A DNA stretch of 64,000 nucleotides from Pacificispira sp040217575 (GTDB taxonomy: Bacteria; Pseudomonadota; Alphaproteobacteria; UBA8366; Aestuariispiraceae), in contig JAVJPW010000006.1 in the NCBI GenBank assembly GCA_040217575.1, positions 1,116,001 through 1,180,000 on the forward strand, in the 5' to 3' direction. The notes below the pieces were generated by a model that ran no database searches, was not told where the DNA came from, and worked only from the letters and a program-made list of their open reading frames with translations. This document shows positions 52,619-61,781 of the stretch, one piece after another (position 1 is the stretch's first letter; the number at the start of each line of letters is the position of its first letter). A program made the translations under genes and the position numbers.

Positions 52619-53896
52619 CTATTCCGCCGCGACGGCGCCGGCGGCGCTGCTGGCGGGCGGGGCCTTGTGGAAGGTGCCGTCCTTCATGATCGCCGACAGC
52701 CGGTCCGCATCCTGCAGGATGGATATGTCCTTTACCGGGTCGCCGTCCACCAGGATCAGGTCGGCAAGCCAGCCTTCCTTTACCAGTCCGACATCCATCT
52801 GCATCAGCTGGCCGCCCAGTTTGGTTGCAGCGGTGATCGCCTCCAACGGCGTGAAGTCCAGAAGGTTCACGAAATGCTCCATATCCCGTGCGTTGGTGCC
52901 GATCGGGTTCCAGGCAAAGCCATAGTCCCCGCCGGGCAGGACGCGCACGCCGCGTTTCTTCAGTTCCTTCATGTTCTCGATCCCCTTTTCGCCTTCGGCC
53001 CGGAAGAAGCCGGCGACGGGGTGGTCGTAGTCGATGCCGTATGCCTTTCCTTCGCCCTGGCCGGTGATGTGGGCCATACCGATGGTGGGGGCGACGAAGA
53101 TGCGGTCCTTCTGTTCCTCAAGCATGTCCAGCGCCTCTTCATCGGACAGGGTGCAGTGATACAGCACATTGACGCCCTGACGCAGGCACATCTTCACGCT
53201 GGCGGCGGATCGTGCATGGGCCGCGACGTTGATCTGGCGGCTTTTCCCGACTTCGCACACAGCGGCGACTTCCGCCTCGTTCATCACGGTTTCATGGGCG
53301 CGGGCAAAGGGGATGAACTCGTCGCCGGACGGGTTGATCTTCAGCGTGTCGACCCCTTCACGCACCATCTCGCGCGCGCATTTCAGGAATTCGTCCGCCC
53401 CGTCACAGGGGATGGCAAAGGTTTCCCGGTGGATATGCCGGCGGCGCACGTCACCCAGCCCGGCGGTCGGTGTCATTTCCGGGCTGGCGGCGCGCATGCG
53501 CGGTCCGGGGATGTCGCCGTCATTGATGGCGTTTCGGATGACGACATCCAGACGCGGTTTCGCGGCGGCGGCGGAAAAGATCGACGTGAACCCCTGATCC
53601 AGCATGACCCGCGCGAATTTCATGGATTGCAGCGTATGTTCTTCCGGCGGCAGGTCGCCCAGCGATTCCAGGTCCGGCGTGTTGCAGAAGCTGATATGGG
53701 CATGGGCTTCGATCAGTCCCGGCATCAGCGTCTGGCCGCCGCCGTCGATCACCCGCACATCGCCGTCGGCGCCTGTCGCCTCATCCGCCTTTGTGACCGC
53801 CTTGATCCGGTTGCCCTGAACCAGCACCTGTCCGTCGAAGGGCCGATCCCCTTCACCGTCCAATATCCGGACATTCTTGAAAAGCACCTGTGCCAT
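52619..53896 (-). CDS. Metal-dependent amidohydrolase
   Basis: A 425-aa amidohydrolase-superfamily protein. N-terminal beta-sandwich strand FKNVRILDGEGD, metal-binding HxH in LIEAHAHISF, later His in VAAHARSAAS, the Tyr/His-rich VLYHCT and Asp near LPGGDYGFAW. C-terminal GWLADLILVDGDP closes the composite domain. The group includes Xaa-Pro/Xaa-Arg dipeptidases and imidazolonepropionase-like enzymes; substrate not assigned. The C-terminal tail is Ala-rich. Confidence 0.87.
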   Translation of the reverse strand: MAQVLFKNVRILDGEGDRPFDGQVLVQGNRIKAVTKADEATGADGDVRVIDGGGQTLMPGLIEAHAHISFCNTPDLESLGDLPPEEHTLQSMKFARVMLDQGFTSIFSAAAAKPRLDVVIRNAINDGDIPGPRMRAASPEMTPTAGLGDVRRRHIHRETFAIPCDGADEFLKCAREMVREGVDTLKINPSGDEFIPFARAHETVMNEAEVAAVCEVGKSRQINVAAHARSAASVKMCLRQGVNVLYHCTLSDEEALDMLEEQKDRIFVAPTIGMAHITGQGEGKAYGIDYDHPVAGFFRAEGEKGIENMKELKKRGVRVLPGGDYGFAWNPIGTNARDMEHFVNLLDFTPLEAITAATKLGGQLMQMDVGLVKEGWLADLILVDGDPVKDISILQDADRLSAIMKDGTFHKAPPASSAAGAVAAE

Positions 53897-53981
53897 ACCG
53901 CTGTTCCTCCCGTTTTATTTTGTGGGGGATGGTACCAGCGAAGGTGGAAATGGTGAAAGGTTTCGTGAAAACGCCGCCGGA

Positions 53982-55202
53982 TCAGATATTTGCAGCCATT
54001 GCGGGTGCGTCGCCGCCCAACCCGTCCCGCAGGATCCAGCCACCGCCATAGACTTCGGATGCATCCGCGTCCGGCGCATAGAAGACGCAGGCCTGGCCGG
54101 GCGACACGCCGAATTGTGGTTCATCCAGCGTTACTTCCACATCACCCAGCGGCGTCGCGGCCACCGTGCCGGGAACCGGGGCCATGGTGTTGCGGATCTT
54201 GATGCGCACCGGTTGCGGCCCGTCGGAAAGCCGCGCGTCGGGAAGCCAGTTCACATCCCCCAGCCGGATGCGGCGGACCGCAAGTGCTTCACGCGGCCCG
54301 ACGATGACACGTGCGGCCTGCGGTTCCAGGCGGATGACATAAAGCGGATCCGTGTCGTCCGACCGCCCGCCGATGCCAAGCCCCTTGCGCTGGCCGATCG
54401 TGTAGTTCAGCACCCCGTCGTGACGGCCCAGGACGGTTCCGTCCAGATGCACGATGTCGCCGGCCTGTGCCGCGTCCGGGCGCAGCTTTTCGACAATGCG
54501 GGAATAGGATCCGTTGGGCACGAAACAGATGTCCTGGCTGTCCGGCTTCGCCGCGACGGGCAGGTCGAACCGTTCGGCCAGCCGGCGGGTTTCAGCCTTG
54601 CTGAGACCGCCCAGCGGAAAGCGCAGAAAGTCCAATTGTGCCTGTGTGGTCGCGAACAGGAAGTAGCTTTGATCCTTTGTCGGGTCGACGGCGGCATGAA
54701 GCTGCGCGCGACCGTCCGGTCCGGCATCGCGGCGGATATAGTGCCCGGTCGCCAGTGCTTCCGCGCCCAGATCCTTCGCCGTGCCAAGCAGGTCGCGGAA
54801 CTTGACCGTCTGGTTGCATTTGACGCACGGGATCGGCGTTTCGCCGCGCGCATAGGCGTCGGCGAAATCTTCGATCACCTGGTCGCGGAAGGCGCTTTCA
54901 TAGTCCAGCACATAATGCGGGATGCCGATCTTTGCCGCCACATTGCGGGCATCGTGTATGTCCTGTCCCGCACAGCAGGCACCCTTGCGCTGAACCGCGG
55001 CCCCGTGATCGTAAAGCTGCAGCGTGATGCCGACCACGTCGTACCCCAGTTCCGCCAGCAGCGCGGCGGTGACGGAACTGTCCACACCGCCGGACATGGC
55101 AACCACAACACGCGCGCCGGCGGGCAGGTCCATGCCGAAGGCCCCCGCTTCCAGCGGGAGCGGGCGGTCGGAACTGTCGGAATTGTGCGGCACGGTCGTC
55201 AT
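53982..55202 (-). CDS. mnmA: tRNA-specific 2-thiouridylase MnmA
   Basis: A 406-aa enzyme that makes s2U34 in tRNA Lys/Glu/Gln. PP-loop AMSGGVDSSV near residues 36-45, catalytic Cys126 in PCVKCN and Cys226 in SQDICFV. GACCAGQDIHDA is the alphaproteobacterial form of the N-terminal block. An alternative start at Met24 would give the shorter standard N-terminus; the ATG at 55202 is retained because the frame is clean. Confidence 0.96.
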   Translation of the reverse strand: MTTVPHNSDSSDRPLPLEAGAFGMDLPAGARVVVAMSGGVDSSVTAALLAELGYDVVGITLQLYDHGAAVQRKGACCAGQDIHDARNVAAKIGIPHYVLDYESAFRDQVIEDFADAYARGETPIPCVKCNQTVKFRDLLGTAKDLGAEALATGHYIRRDAGPDGRAQLHAAVDPTKDQSYFLFATTQAQLDFLRFPLGGLSKAETRRLAERFDLPVAAKPDSQDICFVPNGSYSRIVEKLRPDAAQAGDIVHLDGTVLGRHDGVLNYTIGQRKGLGIGGRSDDTDPLYVIRLEPQAARVIVGPREALAVRRIRLGDVNWLPDARLSDGPQPVRIKIRNTMAPVPGTVAATPLGDVEVTLDEPQFGVSPGQACVFYAPDADASEVYGGGWILRDGLGGDAPAMAANI

Positions 55203-55269
55203 GGCGCAGGTGATATAGGAAACAACCCCGCCGAAGCAAGAAAATCGATGGTGGCGGGAAGGGGGCGCC

Positions 55270-55482
55270 CTAGTCCCGGGCGGTGTCGCGGAAGCGCGTC
55301 ATGCGGTCCGCGACCGCGCGCCAGACCTTGTGACCTTCCTCATCCCCGACGGAAAGGTACCCGTCGGCGCGGTCCATCGCCATCTTGCGTGCCGCCATGC
55401 CGCGGGCCCGATACAGACCCTTTGCAAACAGGTCTATATCCTCGATCGGGACATTCAGGTCTGTGGTGTTGGTATCCGGCAA
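55270..55482 (-). CDS. Small conserved hypothetical protein
   Basis: Acidic-to-basic soluble protein of about 70 aa with a helical C-terminus (LYRARGMAARKMAMDRADG; VGDEEGHKVWRAVADRM). Not recognised. Start uncertain: TTG at 55482 has GGGGGAG nine bases upstream and is preferred; the frame stays open to a TTG at 55539 that lacks SD. It lies 67 bp upstream of mnmA and could be co-transcribed with it. Confidence 0.55.
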   Translation of the reverse strand: MPDTNTTDLNVPIEDIDLFAKGLYRARGMAARKMAMDRADGYLSVGDEEGHKVWRAVADRMTRFRDTARD

Positions 55483-55576
55483 ATCCGGCCGCTCCCCCGT
55501 TACGGAATTATTATGGGCAGAGCGAAGGAGGTCCCGCAAGCAGGAAGAGAATCATCCATCCAAAACGACTTGGATT

Positions 55577-56479
55577 TCAGCTTTCAGCATAGCGCGCCGC
55601 ATGGATATCCGCGTCCGCCGCATCCGATAACACGCTGTCCAGATAGGATTCCGTTTCCTGTGCCAGGGACCTGTATAGACGTGCTGCCAAGCGTCTTGCG
55701 GTATCACCCGGCCAATTGTCCGGCAACAGGGACCGCGGCAGGACAGGGTCGCGCAGAAGGGCGCGGCGATAGGTATGGATCAACAGCGTGCGGATGACAA
55801 ACGCATCCCGGCCACGGGCCGGCGGCGCGGTGGTCACCCCTTCAAACCGCGAAACGAAGTCGCGGTACCCGGCACCCAGCGTGTCCAGGTTCCAGGCGCG
55901 CGCCGCCAGGGTGGCCAATGCCTCTTCATCCTTCGGGTCGGCGGTGAAGACCGGGCATCGGCCGGAAAGGCCGGCATCGGTGACCACCGCCTGTGCGGGG
56001 TTGGCCAGGTCCCCTCGTGCGCTTCCCATCAGGCCGCCCGTCAGCTTCGCAAAGCCGAGCCAGACGAGTTCACGTTCCAGTCTTTCGCGCTGCATCGCCG
56101 TCAGATCGTCCGGAAGCACGGTCAGCGTCCAGCGCCCGTCGCGGTCGGGCGGTGCGGCGGCATAGATGCGCGATGCGGCGGCGACAAACTGGCGTCGGCC
56201 ATAGTCCGTCATGGCATAGCGGCTGCGCCGGCCGATGCGTTCTGCGCTCAGGACGCCGTCCTGCACCAGCCTGAACACCGCCGTCCGTACGACGCGTTCG
56301 TTCAGCCCAAGGTCCGCCATCAGACCGATCAACTCGCTCAACCAGCAGGCCCCGCCGCGGGGAAGGATGGAATCCCCGAAAATCGTGACGATCGCGGATT
56401 TGGCGCGGGGCGGTTCCAACCCCAGCAATGCGCCCGGACCGCGGACCGTTCCTTCAGCCGTTTCTAAGGTCGACGACAC
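55577..56479 (-). CDS. paaX: Phenylacetate-responsive repressor PaaX
   Basis: A 300-aa GntR-like winged-helix repressor of the PaaX family: AIVTIFGDSILPRGG and LSELIGLMADLGLNERVVRTAVFRLVQ form the DNA-binding part, and a C-terminal effector domain (RFEGVTTAPPARGRDAFVIRTLLIH) binds phenylacetyl-CoA in known members. It overlaps paaK by 26 bp and is last in the paaG-paaI-paaK-paaX operon. The palindrome at 59051-59089 is its likely operator. Confidence 0.93.
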   Translation of the reverse strand: MSSTLETAEGTVRGPGALLGLEPPRAKSAIVTIFGDSILPRGGACWLSELIGLMADLGLNERVVRTAVFRLVQDGVLSAERIGRRSRYAMTDYGRRQFVAAASRIYAAAPPDRDGRWTLTVLPDDLTAMQRERLERELVWLGFAKLTGGLMGSARGDLANPAQAVVTDAGLSGRCPVFTADPKDEEALATLAARAWNLDTLGAGYRDFVSRFEGVTTAPPARGRDAFVIRTLLIHTYRRALLRDPVLPRSLLPDNWPGDTARRLAARLYRSLAQETESYLDSVLSDAADADIHAARYAES

Positions 56480-57749
56480 GTTTCGCCTTCCCGATGGATC
56501 GTTCCACCGCGCCTTCGCCGACGACGTCCACCGTGGCCGTTACACCGATATAGGATTTGATCAGGTGGGTCAGGTCCCGACCGCCCGCTGTCTGTTCGTC
56601 GGTGGATACGCCCGGCGCCCCTTCGACCCGAACCGTCAGGGCATCCATCGACCCGTCTTTGCGGATTTCAAGCTGATAGTGCGGGGCAAGCCGCGCGTCC
56701 TTCAGGATCAGTTCCTCTATCTGGGTCGGAAAGACGTTTACGCCGCGGATGATCAGCATGTCGTCACTGCGGCCCGTCACCTTTTCCATCCGCCGCATGG
56801 ACCGCGCCGTGCCCGGCAGAAGGCGCGTCAGGTCGCGCGTGCGGTAGCGGATGACCGGAAAGGCTTCCTTCGTCAGGCTGGTGAAGACCAGTTCGCCGAA
56901 CTCGCCATCCGGCAGGACCTCGCCCGTTTCGGGATTGATGATCTCCGGATAGAAATGATCCTCCCAGATATGCAGCCCGTCTTTCGTTTCCACACATTCG
57001 CACGAAACGCCGGGTCCCAACACTTCCGACAGGCCATAGATGTCGACCGCCGAAAGGCCCGTGCGCGCTTCGATCGACTGGCGCATTTCATTCGTCCAGG
57101 GTTCGGCACCGAAAACGCCGTAGCGGATCGAACATCTGTCTTTTGTCAGGCCCTGCCGGTCCATTTCGTCGGCCAGGGCCAGCATATAGGACGGCGTCAC
57201 CATGATGACGTCCGGTTCGAAGTCGGCGATCAGCTGGACCTGCTTTTCCGTCTGACCGCCGGACATCGGAATGACCATGCAGTCCAGCCGTTCCGCCCCG
57301 TAATGGGCGCCAAGACCGCCGGTGAACAGGCCATACCCATAGGCAACGTGGATCTTCATGCCGGGCCGCGCACCGGACGCATAGAGCGAGCGCGCCATCA
57401 TGTCCGCCCACATGTCGATATCGTTCCTGGTATAGCCGACGACTGTCGGTTTTCCGGTCGTTCCGGAAGAGGCATGGACCCGCGCCAGTTCGGACGTCGG
57501 GTATGCGAACATGCCGAACGGGTAATTGGCCCGCAGGTCGTCCTTTACCAGGAACGGGAATTTGGAAAGGTCCGACAGCTCCTTCAGGTCTTCCGGGCGG
57601 ATGCCTTCCTCGTCAAACCGGTTGCGGTAATGCGGTATGCGGTCATACGCGTGGCGCAGGGTCGACTTTAGTCGTTGCAGCTGCACATCCCGGATTTCGT
57701 CGATGCTTGCGGTTTCAATCGGATGCAGGCCGGGGACACGTTCGCTCAT
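56454..57749 (-). CDS. paaK: Phenylacetate-CoA ligase
   Basis: A 431-aa adenylate-forming ligase that activates phenylacetate to phenylacetyl-CoA. AMP-binding motif VHASSGTTGKPTVVGYT; core motifs YGLSEVLGPGVSCEC and RTRDLTR; C-terminal Lys in the SIGKAKRVVD tail. Length is the family norm. ATG 57749 overlaps the paaI stop by 4 bp. Converts the substrate that PaaX senses. Confidence 0.95.
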   Translation of the reverse strand: MSERVPGLHPIETASIDEIRDVQLQRLKSTLRHAYDRIPHYRNRFDEEGIRPEDLKELSDLSKFPFLVKDDLRANYPFGMFAYPTSELARVHASSGTTGKPTVVGYTRNDIDMWADMMARSLYASGARPGMKIHVAYGYGLFTGGLGAHYGAERLDCMVIPMSGGQTEKQVQLIADFEPDVIMVTPSYMLALADEMDRQGLTKDRCSIRYGVFGAEPWTNEMRQSIEARTGLSAVDIYGLSEVLGPGVSCECVETKDGLHIWEDHFYPEIINPETGEVLPDGEFGELVFTSLTKEAFPVIRYRTRDLTRLLPGTARSMRRMEKVTGRSDDMLIIRGVNVFPTQIEELILKDARLAPHYQLEIRKDGSMDALTVRVEGAPGVSTDEQTAGGRDLTHLIKSYIGVTATVDVVGEGAVERSIGKAKRVVDLRNG

Positions 57750-58216
57750 GTGCCCTCTCCCGATGTCAGACCGGGAATGATGTCGCCCTGGATACGCCGG
57801 GACTTGCCGCGAAACAGGGCGATCAGGTCGCCGTTCTGGTTCGTCACCTTGACATCATAGACGCCGCTGCGGCCCGCGACCGCCTGTTCGTGGCATTCCG
57901 CCGTCAACACATCGCCGACGCGGCCCGGCGTCAGGTAGTTGATTTCGCACCCTTGGCCGACCGTTACCTTGTTATAGGTATTGCAGCCGAACGCGAACGC
58001 GCTGTCCGCCAGGGCAAAGATATATCCGCCGTGGCAGGTCTTATGCCCGTTCAGCATGTCATCGCGCACGGTCATCGACATGCGCGCAAAACCGGGTGCG
58101 ACCGCGTCCAGTGTCATGCCCATCGATTTCGTCGCGGTGTCTGATTCGAACATTGCCGCCGCAACGCGTTCCGCAACCGTCTGCGGGGAAGGGGTGTCCC
58201 GGGCCGTGTCGTTCAT
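57746..58216 (-). CDS. paaI: Hydroxyphenylacetyl-CoA thioesterase PaaI
   Basis: A 156-aa hot-dog thioesterase. NGHKTCHGGYIFALADSAFA carries the catalytic Asp and the HGG motif of PaaI. It hydrolyses hydroxylated phenylacetyl-CoA and rescues CoA. ATG 58216 (AAGGGG five bases upstream) is preferred to GTG 58219. It overlaps paaG by 1 bp and paaK by 4 bp. Confidence 0.92.
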   Translation of the reverse strand: MNDTARDTPSPQTVAERVAAAMFESDTATKSMGMTLDAVAPGFARMSMTVRDDMLNGHKTCHGGYIFALADSAFAFGCNTYNKVTVGQGCEINYLTPGRVGDVLTAECHEQAVAGRSGVYDVKVTNQNGDLIALFRGKSRRIQGDIIPGLTSGEGT

Positions 58217-59016
58217 CACCGCCCCTTGAATTCCGGTGCCCGCTTCTGAAGGAAGGCGCTGACCCCTTCGCGGTAGTCTTCACTGCGTCCGGCCTTGCGC
58301 TGGCTGTCGCGTTCGACATCCAGCTGTGCGTCCAGTGTGTTGTTCACGGCCGCATGGATCGCCTTCTTGGCAAGGCCGTAACCGAAGGTCGGGCCCTTGG
58401 CGAATTGTTGTGCCATGGCACCCGCAACCGCCATAAGCTGGTCGTCGGGGACGCATTGCCAGATCAGGCCCCAGGCTTCCGCCTTGGCAGCGGGAAGCTT
58501 GTCACCCAGAAGCGCCAAGCCCTTCGCACGTGCAACGCCAATACGATGGGTCATGGACCACGTCCCGCCTGCGTCGGGGACCAGACCCAGTTTGCAGAAC
58601 GCCTGAATGAAACTGGCGGATTCCGCGGCGATTACGATGTCGCATGCCAGCGCGACGTTGGCGCCTGCCCCGGCGGCGACACCGTTCACCGCACAGATCA
58701 CCGGTTTCGGCATGCCGGTAATCGCCCGGACCAGCGGATTGTAAAGCGTATCCAGCGTTTCCCCCAGATCAACCGGGGCAGCATTCGGGTCACTGGAATC
58801 CACCTGCCGGTCCGACAGGTCCTGGCCGGCGCAGAAGCCGCGGCCGGCACCGGTCAGCAACAGGCAGCGAATGTCCGGGTCATTGTCGACCGTCTGCAAC
58901 GCATCGGCGACTTCGGCATGCATCTGCGTGTTGAAGGAATTCAGCTTGTCCGGTCGGTTCAGCGTCAGCGTTGCGGCACCGGAGTCGACTTCGAACAGGA
59001 TGGTTTCATAGGCCAT
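58216..59016 (-). CDS. paaG: Enoyl-CoA hydratase/isomerase PaaG
   Basis: A 266-aa crotonase-fold enzyme. The oxyanion-hole blocks GAGRGFCAGQDLSDR and NGVAAGAGANVALACD and the conserved AGGTWSMTHRIG are PaaG-like. PaaG isomerises the ring-1,2-epoxide of phenylacetyl-CoA to the oxepin. ATG 59016 with GGGAGGAAA upstream is chosen over 59046. First gene of the operon, directly downstream of a PaaX-like operator. Confidence 0.9.
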   Translation of the reverse strand: MAYETILFEVDSGAATLTLNRPDKLNSFNTQMHAEVADALQTVDNDPDIRCLLLTGAGRGFCAGQDLSDRQVDSSDPNAAPVDLGETLDTLYNPLVRAITGMPKPVICAVNGVAAGAGANVALACDIVIAAESASFIQAFCKLGLVPDAGGTWSMTHRIGVARAKGLALLGDKLPAAKAEAWGLIWQCVPDDQLMAVAGAMAQQFAKGPTFGYGLAKKAIHAAVNNTLDAQLDVERDSQRKAGRSEDYREGVSAFLQKRAPEFKGR

Positions 59017-59050
59017 TCGTTGATTTCCTCCCATCGGATGGCTCATAAAA

Positions 59051-59089
59051 TGATACAGAAATTTGTGTCAGGCAACAATTTCAGTATCA
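59051..59089. promoter_or_regulatory. PaaX-like operator upstream of paaG
   Basis: TGATACAGAAATT (59051-59063) and AATTTCAGTATCA (59077-59089) form an inverted repeat with one mismatch per 13-bp arm. The outer hexamers TGATAC and GTATCA are 27 bp apart. From memory, PaaX sites in E. coli have TGATTC-N27-GAATCA. It lies 34 bp upstream of the paaG start. The remaining 205-bp gap (59017-59221) shows nothing else. Confidence 0.78.
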
Positions 59090-59221
59090 AATAGGTGGGA
59101 TGCCGCAGTGACTTCGGCCGGGTTCAGCGGCAGGTTATCGGTCGGACTTTCCTTTTGATCAGGTCCCGTCGTTCCATCAGGGTCCGTTCAAGAATTCCAA
59201 CCGGGAAGCGCGATGAACGGC

Positions 59222-59647
59222 CTAACCGTCGATCACCTCGCGGACCGCGGCGCGGTGATGTTCGTCATTTCCCCCGACGGTGATCAGCGAATAGCCGTCC
59301 TGGGACAATGCTTCCAGCCTGTCCATGATGTCGTCATCTATCCCCATTTCGGATGCCAGATCGTTGAAGACATGGCGTTCGGACTGGTCAACCTTCAGGT
59401 CCGCAAGGGCAAGCACCAGCAATTCATATATCGCGATGCGTTTCGCGGCATCCGTGTCCAGGACCTTCAGATTGTCGTTGGACATCAAATCCTTGGGGTC
59501 GACATCCAGGGAATAGCCCAGTTCGCCTTCAACCCGTTCGATCGCCTCTACCTCGTGCGGTTCCAGTCGCCAATCGGCCAGCACCAGTCGCTTGGCGAGT
59601 GCCATGAACATTTTCTTCTGAGGTTCAGACAATTCATTCAAGAACAT
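59222..59647 (-). CDS. TerB-like domain protein
   Basis: A 141-aa helical protein with a TerB-type layout: KRLVLADWRLEPHEVEAIERVEGELG and VLALADLKVDQSERHVFNDLASEMG are the paired acidic helix segments. No membrane segment. In this family the acidic residues can bind metal. A stand-alone TerB here does not imply tellurite resistance, as no terA/C/D/Z gene is near. Role unknown. Confidence 0.82.
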   Translation of the reverse strand: MFLNELSEPQKKMFMALAKRLVLADWRLEPHEVEAIERVEGELGYSLDVDPKDLMSNDNLKVLDTDAAKRIAIYELLVLALADLKVDQSERHVFNDLASEMGIDDDIMDRLEALSQDGYSLITVGGNDEHHRAAVREVIDG

Positions 59648-59724
59648 TGCAGGCGTACTCCCACCGTCGATCGAATGGTCCCAAGTCTATCCGTCTCTTT
59701 TGAAAATCGAAAGGCGGTTCTGGG

Positions 59725-60012
59725 CTACAACCCTTCCACCAGGACGATTTTACCGTCCGAATTATCCTGACGAAGCGGGAGGATTTCCTGATATTCAGGT
59801 GAATTGTACCAGGTCCGCGCGGTTTCGACGTCGGGGAACTCCAGAACGACCATCCGGTCCGGCTTCCAGTCACCTTCCAGTGTTTCGTGCGCACCGCCCC
59901 GCACGATGTAGCGACCGCCATAGGCTTCGATCGTGGCGGGGGCCAGTGCCTGGTATTCCTTGATTCCTTCCGGGTTCGTGACCGTGATGTTGGCGATGAA
60001 GTAGGCTGGCAT
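59725..60012 (-). CDS. DUF1330 protein
   Basis: A 95-aa dimeric ferredoxin-like alpha/beta-barrel protein: PAYFIANITVTNPEGIKEY at the start, YIVRGGAHETLEG and MVVLEFPDVETARTWYNSPEYQEI in the core, all DUF1330 features. ATG 60012 has AAGGGAGA upstream; the frame is open to 60135 but that part is not protein-like. Possibly an ABM-type small enzyme; function not known. Confidence 0.88.
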   Translation of the reverse strand: MPAYFIANITVTNPEGIKEYQALAPATIEAYGGRYIVRGGAHETLEGDWKPDRMVVLEFPDVETARTWYNSPEYQEILPLRQDNSDGKIVLVEGL

Positions 60013-60141
60013 TTCATTCTCCCTTACCGATTGATCGAATTTCCTTTTGACGGGGGTCCCGTTCGTCGGACAGTCTCGGCCGGGAAGCCGTCCGCGCGCA
60101 AGTCGGCATTTGCCCGACATCAATCGAAGGAACATCGCATC

Positions 60142-61293
60142 ATGTCAGGATCGAACCTGGATCGCCGCACCCTGGCCGCACAGGCGTTGGGCTGGGAGGA
60201 TGAAGCGACGGGCGCCGTCGTGCCGCCGGTTCATTTTTCAACTACCTTCACACGTCAGGATGATTACGGTCCCAGGGACGCGGTCTATATTCGCGCCGAT
60301 TCCCCCACGGCATCGCACGCGGAAGCCGTTCTTGCGTCGCTGGAAGGGGCGGACCATGCAATGAGTTTCGGGTCCGGGATGGCGGCCTGTACGGCGGCCT
60401 TTCATGCGCTGCAGAAGGGCGACCATATCGTCTGCGCACGCACCGTCTATCACGGCGTTGTCGGCTGGCTGGAGACGTTCGCCGAAGCGCGCGGCCTGAC
60501 TTATTCGTGGGTGCCGAACGGCGACATGGCTGCATTGAAGGACGCGCTGCGGCCCGGGGAAACGAAGCTTGTCTGGGCAGAAACGCCGGCCAACCCGATG
60601 TGGTCCGTGACCGACATTCGGGCTACGGCCGATCTGACGCATGCAGTCGGTGCGGTCCTGGGAATCGATTCCACTTGTGCAACGCCGGTCCTGACGCAGC
60701 CGCTGGCGTTGGGGGCGGATTTCGTATGCCATTCCGCCACCAAGTTCCTGGGCGGGCACTCCGACGTTCTGGCCGGGATGCTGGCGACCAACAAGGCGTC
60801 GCCGGAGATGTCGGCGCTGTGGGATCGCATTGTCGAACATCGCAAATATGGCGGCGCGATGCTGGGCGCGATGGAGGCGTATCTGTTGATACGCGGCATG
60901 CGCACGCTGTTCGTGCGCGTCGAACGGCAGTGTGCCAACGCGATGGCGGTGGCCGAGTTTCTGGCGAACCACCCTAGGGTCGACCGCGTGCTTTATCCCG
61001 GCCTTCCCGACGATCCGGGCCACGCGGTCGCGGTGAAACAGATGACCGGCGGGTTCGGATCCATGCTGTCCTTCCAACCGGCCGGCGGTCGGGAAGACGC
61101 AATCAGAACCGTTCTGGCCTGCAGGGTGTTGAAACCGGCAACGTCGCTTGGCGGTGTGGAAAGCCTGATTGAACACAGAAAAACGTCCGAAGGCGACATT
61201 GTCACCGAAACGCCGGATAATCTGATCCGTGTGTCAATCGGGATCGAAAGCGCCGACGATTTGATTGCCGACCTGGATCAGGCGCTGGGCTGA
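60142..61293 (+). CDS. PLP-dependent trans-sulfuration family enzyme (Cys/Met metabolism)
   Basis: A 383-aa fold-type I enzyme with SFGSGMAACTAAF, WAETPANPMWSVTD and PLP Lys201 in HSATKFLGGHSDVLAG. Members include cystathionine gamma-synthase, cystathionine gamma- and beta-lyase and methionine gamma-lyase. The specificity residue cannot be resolved by eye. ATG 60142 with GAAGGAA upstream is chosen over 59887. It overlaps the convergent Lrp gene by 16 bp. Confidence 0.9.
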   Translation: MSGSNLDRRTLAAQALGWEDEATGAVVPPVHFSTTFTRQDDYGPRDAVYIRADSPTASHAEAVLASLEGADHAMSFGSGMAACTAAFHALQKGDHIVCARTVYHGVVGWLETFAEARGLTYSWVPNGDMAALKDALRPGETKLVWAETPANPMWSVTDIRATADLTHAVGAVLGIDSTCATPVLTQPLALGADFVCHSATKFLGGHSDVLAGMLATNKASPEMSALWDRIVEHRKYGGAMLGAMEAYLLIRGMRTLFVRVERQCANAMAVAEFLANHPRVDRVLYPGLPDDPGHAVAVKQMTGGFGSMLSFQPAGGREDAIRTVLACRVLKPATSLGGVESLIEHRKTSEGDIVTETPDNLIRVSIGIESADDLIADLDQALG

Positions 61294-61769
61294 GGGAGCA
61301 GCGTTTCGAGCGGCAGTCCGTCGAACTCCTTCGTCCGGTCCAGCACGACATGGCTTGAAATACGAACCTTTGCAGGACCGTCTTCGATCTGTTTTTCGCT
61401 GATCCGGTGATAGTCCGCGACGGTGCGGCAGACGAACCAGAGCATATAGTCGAAGTTCCCGCTGACCTTGAAGCACTGGACGATTTCCGGGATGCCGGCG
61501 ACCAGTGCTTCGAACGCGCGGTAATCGTCGTGCCCTGCGGCGTCCAGGCTGACCGTGGTCAGCACCATGACATTTGGGCACAACCGGTCCAGATCGACCC
61601 GCGCGTGATAGGGGCCGATCAGACCCGCCGACTCCAACTTCCGGAACCGCTGCAGGCAGGGACTGGGGGACAAGCCGATGCGGTCCGCCAGGGCCTGATT
61701 GCTGATGCGGGCGTCGCGTTGAATTTCGCGAATAATTTTCAGGTCGGTCCTGTCCGGTGTCATGGTCAT
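61278..61769 (-). CDS. Lrp/AsnC-family regulator (arginine catabolism)
   Basis: A 163-aa regulator: N-terminal helix-turn-helix in QALADRIGLSPSPCLQRFRKLE and C-terminal RAM domain with IVQCFKVSGNFDYMLW. Divergent from arginase with a 17-bp palindrome in the 117-bp gap, so it likely regulates rocF-rocD and itself in response to an amino acid such as arginine or ornithine (inference). Start ATG 61769; a second Met two residues on is possible. Confidence 0.9.
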   Translation of the reverse strand: MTMTPDRTDLKIIREIQRDARISNQALADRIGLSPSPCLQRFRKLESAGLIGPYHARVDLDRLCPNVMVLTTVSLDAAGHDDYRAFEALVAGIPEIVQCFKVSGNFDYMLWFVCRTVADYHRISEKQIEDGPAKVRISSHVVLDRTKEFDGLPLETLLPQPSA

Positions 61770-61781
61770 ATTCTTCCTGTT

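Noticed and set aside
59222..59647. Tellurite resistance locus
   Set aside because: A single TerB-like gene without terA/C/D/E/Z does not make a ter system.
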